Positions 31,370 through 39,128 of a stretch of DNA of 44,296 nucleotides are shown here, piece after piece. How positions within the stretch are numbered: the stretch's first letter is position 1; every line of letters starts with the position of its first letter. The stretch lies in assembly GCA_018830445.1 (NCBI GenBank), contig JAHJSN010000115.1, forward strand, positions 1 through 44,296, written 5' to 3'. The notes beneath the pieces are model-generated. The model did not search any database. It worked only from the letters and a program-made list of their open reading frames with translations, and had not been told where the DNA came from. The stretch comes from Alphaproteobacteria bacterium (lineage in GTDB: Bacteria; Pseudomonadota; Alphaproteobacteria; Rhizobiales; Hyphomicrobiaceae). Position numbers and translations under genes: made by a program.

Positions 31370-32100
31370 CGCGCCTTGCCTCCGGTCAGGTATGACAGCG
31401 CCGACAAACGTTTGAGACCCGCAATCGAGGCGGTCGGATTGAGCTCGTTGGGGCAATAGGTCATGCAGCTTTGATGCGAGTGGCAGTTGAAGCATCCCCC
31501 GCTCGACGACACGGCGTCCTGCCGCACCGTGTAGCCGGCATCGCGGACATCGTTTTGAAGGGTCCACGCCCGGTTGAGCGCTGCCGGCCCGAAGTAGTCC
31601 GGATTGGCCGTCACGGTATCGCAGGCAGCATAACACACCGCGCAGTTGATGCATTCGATGGCAGCATTCGCCGCCACCCTGTTCGGGGCCTCCGGCGAAA
31701 TCGGCTCCATTGCATCGTTGCGTGACTTGGAAGGATGAAACCGGCCCTCCGCCGCCGTCCACTTGTCGAAGAATGCGGCCATGTCGGCGGCGAGATCCTT
31801 GATTACCGGCAGGTTCCGCAACGGTGCGATCACCAGTCCCTTTGCACCGAACACTTTCTTGACGTGCGTTCGACAGGTCCAGCGCGGCTCGCCGTTGACC
31901 ATCATCGCGCATGATCCGCACATGCCGACGCGGCAGGCGAAGCGGTATGCCAGGGTCGGTTCCACATTCTGCTGGATCCAGGTCACGACGTCGAGCACAG
32001 TCTGGCTTTCCTGCGCCGGCACGCCATACGAGTGATACCCGCCGCCATTTGCATCGCCGCGCCACACCAACACGTCCAACACTTCCGCACGCCGATGCAA
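31366..32100 (-). CDS. SDH/FRD-like iron-sulfur subunit
   Basis: A 244-residue electron-transfer subunit. It has the 2Fe-2S ligands CRVGMCGSCAMMVNGEPRWTC (part), a 4Fe-4S group CINCAVCYAAC, and a third group CFNCHSHQSCMTYCP, the usual set of SdhB/FrdB. The start appears to be a TTG at 32100, one base after the small aconitase-X stop; a GTG five codons in is the alternative. It joins the flavoprotein to the membrane anchors. Confidence 0.9.
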   Translation of the reverse strand: MHRRAEVLDVLVWRGDANGGGYHSYGVPAQESQTVLDVVTWIQQNVEPTLAYRFACRVGMCGSCAMMVNGEPRWTCRTHVKKVFGAKGLVIAPLRNLPVIKDLAADMAAFFDKWTAAEGRFHPSKSRNDAMEPISPEAPNRVAANAAIECINCAVCYAACDTVTANPDYFGPAALNRAWTLQNDVRDAGYTVRQDAVSSSGGCFNCHSHQSCMTYCPNELNPTASIAGLKRLSALSYLTGGKAR

Positions 32101-32101
32101 C

Positions 32102-32539
32102 TCAGCCTCCCGCTTCTATTGAGGAATCTTGACGTTTCACGACAACCCGGCCCGCCTGCGGATCGACCGAAACGAGGTCGCCGGTCTTGATCAGTTTGGT
32201 CACGTCGCCGTCTTCGAAACGGTCGCACATCGCCAGCCCGGCGAGCGCCGCGCCTTGCACCAGAATCGTATTGGCCGCGTTGAACAGGATGGCCTTCGGC
32301 GCAATGCCGCGAGAGCGCATTTCGTGCAGCATCCAGGCCGAGGCGACACCGCCCTTGGCGGTATTGAAGACCAGGATCTTGTCCTTGTAGGACTGCCCCG
32401 CGAGCGCATGGCTTGGCCGCGAGAAGACGCCTGTGATGCGGTCGAGATCATAGCGCGCCGAGAAGTTGTCATCGGCCACCAGCGCTTCGCCCTCGACGGC
32501 CTCGCCAATGCCGCTATGGCACTTGAGGATGCGTTCCAT
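32102..32539 (-). CDS. Aconitase-X swivel (small) subunit, DUF126
   Basis: A 145-residue swivelling-domain protein of the AcnX (aconitase X) family: GEALVADDNFSARYDLDRITG, and HALAGQSYKDKILVFNTAKGGVASAWMLHEM (part) are typical of DUF126. With the large subunit it forms an iron-containing hydro-lyase; characterised relatives dehydrate cis-3-hydroxy-L-proline or phosphomevalonate. The ATG overlaps the large-subunit stop by one base. Confidence 0.88.
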   Translation of the reverse strand: MERILKCHSGIGEAVEGEALVADDNFSARYDLDRITGVFSRPSHALAGQSYKDKILVFNTAKGGVASAWMLHEMRSRGIAPKAILFNAANTILVQGAALAGLAMCDRFEDGDVTKLIKTGDLVSVDPQAGRVVVKRQDSSIEAGG

Positions 32540-33780
32540 CACACCACCTCCCCCTTGATGGCCGACGCGACGCAGTCCTCCATCGGAGCCAGCGACGGAG
32601 CGTAGCCGTATCCGCCGAGAATGTTCACGATCTTGGTCGAGTTCGATAGGAGCCGCTTCCAGCCGTTGGCTTCCCCGATCTCGCGCGCGTACTGCTGGTA
32701 GAAGCAGGTCCCCTGCAGCACCTTGCCGCCAAACGCTTCGATGGCCTCGTTGAAACCCATGCGTGCCGCGTCGGCATAGACGCTTGGCGATGTACACACG
32801 ATCAGCGCGGTATCCTTGTGAGCCGACTTGCCGCGGCAATGATCCGCAACCTGTTGCATCTCGACGAGCGAGAGCTGCGGGGCGGCAAACACGACCACAT
32901 CGACCTTTTCACCCTTGCCGCCGAACGGCTGGCGCAGCGCGTCGATGTCGGCCTGCGTGATCTGTTCGCTCCGCAAGTCGTCGCCCCCGACATCGCTGAG
33001 GCTCTGACACTCGGGCGTGATCCCGACGATGTGGAACAGCGGCGTCGAGCCATAACTGGCCATCGCAGCACCCATGTGCTTGATCTCATCCGATGCCGGG
33101 ACGCTCTCCAGCCCTTCGATCACCGGGATCTCCCAATACGAGCCCGCCTTGCGCCCGATCACGGCCCCCAGCACGCCCCAGCCGGTGAGGCCGTCGGGTT
33201 GCGAGCGCACGCGATAGCGGCGCGTTGCCCGGCGATGCCGGTCGAGGTGCAGTCCATATCGCGGTGTTCGCCCGGTCAGTCCAGCCGCCAGCGCCGAAGG
33301 GCCGCCCTCGAAATTCGAACGCGCTCCGCACACGCTGTTGCAATAGATGACGACACCGGTATCGCCATAGGCGACATGCTCGCCCAACACCGGCGGCATG
33401 ATCGTCTGGTAGTTGATGCAGGTGTCCGTCAGCATGATGCCGAGCGCCCGACAAGCGGCGATGAAGCGCCGTTCCAGGCTCGCCATCTCCTCGGTCTGGC
33501 CAAGCGGGTCGTAGTATGTGAGGTCCACCCCGCGCGGGTCGGTGATCATTGGGATGGCCACCCGGCGCTCACCCTCCGGCAATTCCGCGAAGCGCTCGAA
33601 CAGCTCGACGCCCGCGTCCCCCAGCGACTCCGGATCGGCCATCATGTGCGCCTGCGAAACCGGCACCATATCGTCTGCGTCGAACATGCGTCCGACTTGC
33701 ATCTGGTGCTCGATGGCCCATTTTCGAGCGGCGCCGAGTTCGCCTGCGAGCATCGCCTCTTCTTGCGCATTCAATCTCAT
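32539..33780 (-). CDS. Aconitase-X catalytic (large) subunit
   Basis: A 413-residue AcnX catalytic subunit. MRLNAQEEAMLAGELGAARKWAIEHQ (part), YGDTGVVIYCNSVCGARSNFEGGPSALAAGLTGRTP (part) and QVADHCRGK are family features, with cysteines able to hold the cluster. It sits as a two-subunit enzyme here, whereas some bacterial AcnX are fused. No proline-catabolism genes are adjacent, so a hydroxy acid rather than hydroxyproline could be the substrate; this is inference. It lies 48 bp downstream of the enolase-superfamily gene. Confidence 0.88.
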   Translation of the reverse strand: MRLNAQEEAMLAGELGAARKWAIEHQMQVGRMFDADDMVPVSQAHMMADPESLGDAGVELFERFAELPEGERRVAIPMITDPRGVDLTYYDPLGQTEEMASLERRFIAACRALGIMLTDTCINYQTIMPPVLGEHVAYGDTGVVIYCNSVCGARSNFEGGPSALAAGLTGRTPRYGLHLDRHRRATRRYRVRSQPDGLTGWGVLGAVIGRKAGSYWEIPVIEGLESVPASDEIKHMGAAMASYGSTPLFHIVGITPECQSLSDVGGDDLRSEQITQADIDALRQPFGGKGEKVDVVVFAAPQLSLVEMQQVADHCRGKSAHKDTALIVCTSPSVYADAARMGFNEAIEAFGGKVLQGTCFYQQYAREIGEANGWKRLLSNSTKIVNILGGYGYAPSLAPMEDCVASAIKGEVV

Positions 33781-33828
33781 TGGGGGCCCCCCGCGCGGCG
33801 CATATCCATCTTCATTCGTCCCATTGCC

Positions 33829-34977
33829 TCAGACACTGCGCGACACCGACAGTGTCTGGTAGGTTATCAATTCCCGCGGTAGTTCCTCGATGCCCAGCCC
33901 CGGCGCATCAGACAAGAAACATCGGCCGTCGCGCATCACCACCTGGCCGTCCGCGATGGCATCACGCAGTGGATTGGCGTTGATATCGACTTCGAGCAAT
34001 CCATCACCTCCGGCTGCCGCCAAAAGGTGAGCCGAAGCGACAAGTCCAACTCCTCCGCCGAGAAAATGCGGGCAGTACCTCCGCCCGGCTGCCATCGCTT
34101 CGCGAGCAACCCCGAGGCAGCCGGTAATACCACCCCACTTCGCAATATCGGGCTGAAGCACCGACAGCGCTCCGGTTCGGATGGCAGCCTCGAAATCCTT
34201 GCTTCCCGCGATATTCTCGCCCCCGGCCAAGGGGATCGGGCTGTCGTGCGCCAGCGCTTCCCAATCGCATTGTGGAGCATCGACCGGCAACGGTTCCTCG
34301 AGCCAACCGACATCGCAACCGTCGACCTTCCTGACGAATGACAGCGCCGTCGCGAGATCCCACGCCTGGTTCGCGTCGGTGAAAAGGCGCTCGCCGGATT
34401 GAAGCCCGCCAACCAGTGAACGCACTTGGGCGGCGTCCAGATCAAGGTCGAACCCGATCTTCACCTTGAAGTGTCTGACACCTTTCGCCCGCGCTGCCGC
34501 GATGAATTCTTCGCCGTCGCGCACGTGGATGCCGCTTGCATAGACAGGAACGGATGTTGCCGCCGCACCGTCGAGATAGCGCCTCAGCGGTGCTCCTCCG
34601 GCACGTGCGAACAAATCCCAAAGCGCCATGTCGAGCCCCGCCGTCGCCTGTCGGAAAGGCCCCGGTTCGCCGCACTGAACCGCCCGGATATGTGTCTCGC
34701 GCTCAAGTTTCTCGAACAGATCGCCCGGACGCGCGAAGCGGACGCCCAGCACGAGATCCGCAACATCCCGCATCAGCAGGTTGGCGCGGTGCTCGGCCCC
34801 GGCGGCGGGCCAGTTGGCGAAGATTTCCCCCCAGCCGAATGCCCCGGTCTCATCCTCGATCCGCACGAACACCGCCGGGCGGTCGGCCATCACCCCGAAG
34901 GATGTCGAAACCGGACGCGGACATGGAAAGCGGTAGACGAACGCATCGATGCGCCTGATCACCACGCCGTCCTGCAT
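33829..34977 (-). CDS. Mandelate racemase/enolase-superfamily enzyme
   Basis: A 382-residue enzyme with the complete catalytic set of the mandelate-racemase subgroup: Lys171-x-Lys173 (FKVKIGFD), metal ligands Asp201, Glu227 and Glu254 (TDAN, LEEPLP, GGEN), Asp277 and His304 (YCPHFLGGG). Such enzymes take a proton from a carbon next to a carboxylate, giving racemisation or dehydration, often of sugar acids. It is the first gene of the 11-gene operon and diverges from the GntR-family gene. Confidence 0.92.
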   Translation of the reverse strand: MQDGVVIRRIDAFVYRFPCPRPVSTSFGVMADRPAVFVRIEDETGAFGWGEIFANWPAAGAEHRANLLMRDVADLVLGVRFARPGDLFEKLERETHIRAVQCGEPGPFRQATAGLDMALWDLFARAGGAPLRRYLDGAAATSVPVYASGIHVRDGEEFIAAARAKGVRHFKVKIGFDLDLDAAQVRSLVGGLQSGERLFTDANQAWDLATALSFVRKVDGCDVGWLEEPLPVDAPQCDWEALAHDSPIPLAGGENIAGSKDFEAAIRTGALSVLQPDIAKWGGITGCLGVAREAMAAGRRYCPHFLGGGVGLVASAHLLAAAGGDGLLEVDINANPLRDAIADGQVVMRDGRCFLSDAPGLGIEELPRELITYQTLSVSRSV

Positions 34978-35057
34978 TGTCGAGGTCCTTGAACAGTCGC
35001 GCGCTCGCCATGAGCGTGCGGGGGCAGCGCTGAACTATAAACCACAATAAGACTAGA

Positions 35058-35075
35058 CATCCATATTTATGTATG
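35058..35075. promoter_or_regulatory. AT-rich imperfect palindrome, candidate GntR operator
   Basis: CATCCATAT-TTATGTATG (35058-35075) matches its reverse complement at 7 of 9 positions in each half. It lies in the 129-bp divergent spacer between the enolase-like gene and the gntR-type gene, 31 bases before the latter. GntR/HutC-family regulators bind such short AT-rich palindromes. No experiment supports it. Confidence 0.4.
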
Positions 35076-35106
35076 ACTTTATTTTGGCCGACGTGGTCGT
35101 GCAAGG

Positions 35107-35853
35107 ATGTGTCCGGTGGCGAACCTCAGGCGAAGCGCAATACCGCTCTACACGCAGATCGCGTCATCGCTGCGTAATGAGATCGACACCGGCATGTGGC
35201 CGGTCGGCACGAAGCTGCCCGCCATTATCGAACTCGCGGATCGTTTCGGGGTCGCCGCCCAGACCATGCGCCAGGCCATCGGCCTGTTGGAAGACGAAGG
35301 CCTCGTGTTGCGCCGCCAGGGCGTCGGCACCGTCGTCCAGAACATTCCCCGCGACCTGCACTGGCTCAACCTGCCCACCGATTGGGTTTCGCTGGTTGGC
35401 ATGCTCGACAAACTCGACGTTCGCGTCATGCTGGTCGAGGCATCAGACCGCATCCCCAAGGTCCGCGATGGCGAGGGGAGGCCGACGGGCACCTATAAGT
35501 ATGTCAAGCGTGTCCACTACAGGAACGATGAACCTTTCTGCGTGATCGAGTTCTATTTGGCGGCGGAAATCTACATGCGCGCCCCGAAGACGTTTCGCAA
35601 CACGACCGTAATCCCGGCGCTCGCCAAGATGAAGAACATCGACATTCACACGGTCGGCCAGTCGATCAGCATCGACGTTGCCGACGCGGAAACCGCCAAG
35701 CATCTGGATATTCCGCTTGCAAATCCGGTTGCTCGGGTCCGAAGATCGATCGCCGACAGTAAAGGCAACGCGATCTACATTGCCGAAGCACTCTATCGCA
35801 GCGATGTGATCCACCTCGATATGGATCTCTCGCCGGGAAAAAAGCATCACTAG
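35107..35853 (+). CDS. GntR-family (HutC/UTRA type) transcriptional regulator
   Basis: A 248-residue regulator. The N-terminal winged helix is AIPLYTQIASSLRNEI, GTKLPAIIELADRFGVAAQTMRQAIGLLEDEGLVLRRQGVGT (part), standard for GntR. The C-terminal part (EPFCVIEFYLAAEIYMRAP, HLDIPLANPVARVRRSIADSKG, IYIAEALYR) is a UTRA effector domain. It diverges from the catabolic operon and precedes the second transporter, and probably controls both. Its stop codon is part of a palindrome (35850-35901). Confidence 0.92.
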   Translation: MCPVANLRRSAIPLYTQIASSLRNEIDTGMWPVGTKLPAIIELADRFGVAAQTMRQAIGLLEDEGLVLRRQGVGTVVQNIPRDLHWLNLPTDWVSLVGMLDKLDVRVMLVEASDRIPKVRDGEGRPTGTYKYVKRVHYRNDEPFCVIEFYLAAEIYMRAPKTFRNTTVIPALAKMKNIDIHTVGQSISIDVADAETAKHLDIPLANPVARVRRSIADSKGNAIYIAEALYRSDVIHLDMDLSPGKKHH

Positions 35854-35901
35854 GGCTCCGGGCTGACGCTTGTGAACCAAGGACCGAAGTCGGAACTCTA
35901 G
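35850..35901. repeat. Palindrome that overlaps the gntR stop codon
   Basis: CTAGGGCTCCG (35850-35860) pairs imperfectly with CGGAACTCTAG (35891-35901); both ends are CTAG. The arms share TCCGGGCTGAC and AGTCGGAAC with palindrome 2 of the dsrC-dsrM spacer. The TAG in its first four bases is the gntR stop. It may act as a terminator for gntR, or be a small mobile palindromic element. Confidence 0.65.
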
Positions 35902-35946
35902 AGAAATGACGATGCGAAAAGCCTAGGAACAGGAGGAAACGAAACG

Positions 35947-36960
35947 ATGATGAAGGATCTAGGGAGGCTGCGTAACGCTGCGGTGCTCGGTCTGGCCACG
36001 CTGGCCGCCGGCGTATCGGCATTCGTCGTAACCGAAGCGCGCGCTGAATATCCAGAACGGCCGATTACGCTGGTAATCGCTTATGGTCCAGGCGGCGCTA
36101 CCGACATTTCGGGACGCACGCTGTCGGTACCGCTTGGCAAAATCATTCCGCAACCGGTTCTGGTCGTGAATCGCGCCGGTGCCGGCGGTGCCACCGGAGC
36201 GGTGTCGGTCCGGGATGCGGCGGCCGATGGGTATACCATGATGGTGTCCCGCGTCGGCACTCACACCGTCAATCCGGCCATGAAGGCGACGCTTCCCTAC
36301 AAACTCGAAGAGTTCGATGAGGTCGGCGTTTACGAGATCAATCCGGTAGCCTGCGCCGTGAAAGCCGACTCCGACATCAAGTCGATGGATGACCTGATTG
36401 CCAAGATCAAGGCCGCTCCGAAGACTGTCAGCTATTCATCGTCGGGGGTGGGATCGCTCCTGCACATCGCCGGGGCAATGGCCGCCCGCGAATTCGGTGT
36501 CGAAAATCCAGTCGAAGAATTGATCCACATCCCGCTGAAAGGCGGCGGCGCCGCAGCGACCGCAGTCCTTGCGGGAACCGCAACCTTCATCTGCACGAAC
36601 TCGTCCGCGCTCGCCAGCTTCGTGGCAAACAAGCAGCTGCGTCCGCTGATGGTGACGACCAAGGAACCCGTCCCGGGTTTCGACGCGCCGACGGCCGCCG
36701 ATCTTGGCAAGCCTAATCTGCACCAGCTCGTCGGCTGGTCGGGCATTGGTGCGCCCAAAGGTCTTCCTGCCGAAGTCAAGGAGAAGTGGCGCGGCTGGAT
36801 GAAGGAGGCAACTTCCGATAAGGAATTCCTCGATGCGATGGGCAAGCGCGGCTCCGTCATCCAGTTGATGAGCCCTGAAGAATCCGCTGACTTCATCCAG
36901 AAGCAGTACAATGTCTTCAAGAAGCTTGTCGACGATCTCGGCATGCGGATCGAAGGCTGA
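35947..36960 (+). CDS. TctC-like periplasmic solute-binding protein (TTT family), copy 2
   Basis: A 337-residue periplasmic receptor. The N-terminus has a signal segment (AAVLGLATLAAGVSAFVVTEARAE), then the family motifs YPERPITLVIAYGPGGATDISGR, VNRAGAGGATGAVSV and HIPLKGGGAAATAVL. Two consecutive ATG codons occur; a strong AGGAGG is 10 bases before the first. It opens the order C-B-A, unlike copy 1. Two hairpins follow before tctB, as often seen after genes for abundant binding proteins. Confidence 0.93.
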   Translation: MMKDLGRLRNAAVLGLATLAAGVSAFVVTEARAEYPERPITLVIAYGPGGATDISGRTLSVPLGKIIPQPVLVVNRAGAGGATGAVSVRDAAADGYTMMVSRVGTHTVNPAMKATLPYKLEEFDEVGVYEINPVACAVKADSDIKSMDDLIAKIKAAPKTVSYSSSGVGSLLHIAGAMAAREFGVENPVEELIHIPLKGGGAAATAVLAGTATFICTNSSALASFVANKQLRPLMVTTKEPVPGFDAPTAADLGKPNLHQLVGWSGIGAPKGLPAEVKEKWRGWMKEATSDKEFLDAMGKRGSVIQLMSPEESADFIQKQYNVFKKLVDDLGMRIEG

Positions 36961-36979
36961 TCCAACCCGTTTGAGACTG

Positions 36980-37010
36980 GCGGCGGCCGGGAAGAATGAC
37001 CGGCCGCCGC
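36980..37010 (+). other. Stable hairpin between tctC and tctB (copy 2)
   Basis: GCGGCGGCCGG (36980-36990) pairs perfectly with CCGGCCGCCGC (37000-37010), with a 9-base loop. There is no U run. It lies 20 bases past the tctC stop and probably stabilises the upstream mRNA so that the binding protein is made in excess over the membrane subunits. Confidence 0.65.
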
Positions 37011-37022
37011 ATCGTGTGCCGC

Positions 37023-37040
37023 GCAGGCCTGATGGCCTGC
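37023..37040 (+). other. Second small hairpin before tctB (copy 2)
   Basis: GCAGGCC-TGAT-GGCCTGC, a perfect 7-bp stem with a 4-base loop, 12 bases after the larger hairpin and 35 bases before tctB. It may work with the first as a block to exonuclease or as a weak attenuator. Confidence 0.5.
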
Positions 37041-37074
37041 CCAAATTCGATCCCCCAGACACGGCCCCGCAGGC

Positions 37075-37581
37075 ATGAACCAGAAGACGAACGACCTTGG
37101 GCTTGGCGCAGGCGTGATCGCCTTCGGCGTGTTTCTCCTGCTCTACGCAATTCCCGTGTTCGTATCCGCCCCCAGCAATGTCCGGGCTCTCGTGCTTTCG
37201 CCGTTGTTCTGGCCGGACATCATCGCCTGGATCATCATAATTCTTGGCGTCACGCTGATTGCCACGCGCGTTTTCGGACCGCCGGTGGTGGCCTCCGAGA
37301 CCACGGCAAGCGCCGCCCTGAGCCCTGAGGACACCCCCTACGCCATCGCCCGCCTTGCCGCCGCAGCGGTCATTATGGTCGGGCTCGTCGTCGCAATACC
37401 GGTACTTGGCATGGTTCTCTCCACCGGCATCGCCTTCGCGCTGATCAGCATGATCGTGAAGACCCCGCGGCCGGTAACCGCGCTCATCGTCGCGATTCTT
37501 CTGCCTTTGGTTCTTTATGCCTTCTTCGCCCACGTCGCTGGCGTATCGGTGCCGCAAGGGAGGTTCATCACGCTGCCATGA
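37075..37581 (+). CDS. TctB-like small membrane subunit (TTT family), copy 2
   Basis: A 168-residue membrane protein with four hydrophobic segments (LGAGVIAFGVFLLLYAIPVFV, LFWPDIIAWIIIILGVTLIA, LAAAAVIMVGLVVAIPVLG, TALIVAILLPLVLYAFF). VLSPLFWPDIIAWI is a typical TctB segment. Its stop overlaps the tctA start (ATGA), so the two membrane subunits are coupled. Confidence 0.9.
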   Translation: MNQKTNDLGLGAGVIAFGVFLLLYAIPVFVSAPSNVRALVLSPLFWPDIIAWIIIILGVTLIATRVFGPPVVASETTASAALSPEDTPYAIARLAAAAVIMVGLVVAIPVLGMVLSTGIAFALISMIVKTPRPVTALIVAILLPLVLYAFFAHVAGVSVPQGRFITLP

Positions 37582-39095
37582 GCTTCTTCGATAACCTCAC
37601 GAGCGCATTCCACCTCGTCGCCAATCTTGAAAGCTTTCTGGCGCTTGCCGGCGGCATCCTGATCGGTGTCATTGCCGGCGCCATCCCCGGCATGTCCGCA
37701 ACCATGGCTGTCGCGCTGACGCTGCCGTTCACTTTCGCCATGCAGCCGATCACCGGTATCCTGTTGCTGCTCGGGGTCTACAAGGGCGGGATCTTCGGCG
37801 GGTCCATCCCTGCGATCCTGATCAAGACACCCGGCACACCCGCTTCCAGCGCCACCATCCTCGACGGCTACCCGATGGCCGAGAACGGTCAGGCCGGCAA
37901 GGCGCTCGGCATGGCCCTTTACGCCTCCTGCACCGCCGATCTGATCTCGAATCTATCCTTGATTCTTTTCGCCGGCTGGCTGGCCTCGTTCGCCTTGAGT
38001 TTCGGCCCGCCGGAATTCTTCACCCTGATCCTGTTCTCGCTCACGATCATCGCCGGCGTCTCCGGCGACAGCCTGATCAAGGGGTTGCTTGCGGCCGTTT
38101 TCGGCCTCCTGCTCGCCACCGTCGGTCTCGATCTCGTCTACGGAACCAATCGCTTCAACTTCAACAACGCCAACCTGATGGGCGGCTTGAACTTCATCGC
38201 CGTTCTGATCGGCCTGTTCGCGATTCCCGAGATCCTGGCCTACGTCTGGCGCCCCAAGAGCGACACCGAACAGGTTCGCGCCCTCGGTGAGCAGCACGTC
38301 ACATTCGCCGAATACCGCCGCTGCTTCCGCACGATCATACGGGGCAGCTTCATCGGCGTCTTCCTGGGAAGCATTCCCGGAATCGGTGCAGCGCCCGCTG
38401 CGTTCCTGTCCTACAGCGAAGCCCGCCGCCGATCGCCGAACAAGAAGAACTTCGGCAAGGGGGAGATCGAGGGCGTGGCCGCATCCGAAGCCGGCAACAA
38501 CGGCGTCGCCGGGGCAACGTTGATCCCGCTGCTTGCGCTCGGTGTGCCCGGCGATGTCATTACCGCGATCATCATCGGTGCCTTCATGGTGCACGGCCTC
38601 CAGCCCGGGCCGATGATGTTCGTCGCAAACGCCAACATCATCTACGCACTGTTCCTCGGCCTGATCATCAGCTCGGTATTGCTGTTCTTCATCGGCGGTT
38701 TCGCCATCAAGATGTTCCGCTATATCGCCGATGTTCCAACCTCTGTTTTGATGCCAGGCGTGCTCATCCTCTGCGTCTACGGCGTCTACGCGGTCAACAA
38801 CAACGTCTTCGACATCATCGTCATGTTCGCCATGGGCTGGCTTGGCTACTTCATGCTGCGCAACGATATCCCGGCGGCTCCATTCCTGATCGCTTTCATC
38901 CTCGGACCGCTCCTGGAGGACAACTTCCGTCAGGCGATGCTGATGTCGAACGGCAGCGCCCACATCCTGTTCCGCAGCTGGATCACGTGGTTCTTCTGGG
39001 GCGCCACCATGCTCACCATTGCCGCGCTGATCAAAACCGGCCTCAGTGCCCGTTCGGATGCCGCTGAGGCGCTCCACGCAACGTCTCGCGAATAA
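37578..39095 (+). CDS. TctA-like large membrane subunit (TTT family), copy 2
   Basis: A 505-residue permease with 11-12 hydrophobic segments. IAGAIPGMSATMAVALTLPFTF, KTPGTPASSATILDGYPMA and GSIPGIGAAPAAFLSYSEARR are TctA signatures. It is clearly a TctA relative of the 23207-24718 protein but diverged throughout, so the two systems probably carry different ligands. It is followed after 33 bp by the DUF3604 gene, likely in one transcript. Confidence 0.94.
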   Translation: MSFFDNLTSAFHLVANLESFLALAGGILIGVIAGAIPGMSATMAVALTLPFTFAMQPITGILLLLGVYKGGIFGGSIPAILIKTPGTPASSATILDGYPMAENGQAGKALGMALYASCTADLISNLSLILFAGWLASFALSFGPPEFFTLILFSLTIIAGVSGDSLIKGLLAAVFGLLLATVGLDLVYGTNRFNFNNANLMGGLNFIAVLIGLFAIPEILAYVWRPKSDTEQVRALGEQHVTFAEYRRCFRTIIRGSFIGVFLGSIPGIGAAPAAFLSYSEARRRSPNKKNFGKGEIEGVAASEAGNNGVAGATLIPLLALGVPGDVITAIIIGAFMVHGLQPGPMMFVANANIIYALFLGLIISSVLLFFIGGFAIKMFRYIADVPTSVLMPGVLILCVYGVYAVNNNVFDIIVMFAMGWLGYFMLRNDIPAAPFLIAFILGPLLEDNFRQAMLMSNGSAHILFRSWITWFFWGATMLTIAALIKTGLSARSDAAEALHATSRE

Positions 39096-39128
39096 AAACA
39101 CACAACTCGCCTGCCGGGAGAGGCCTTC

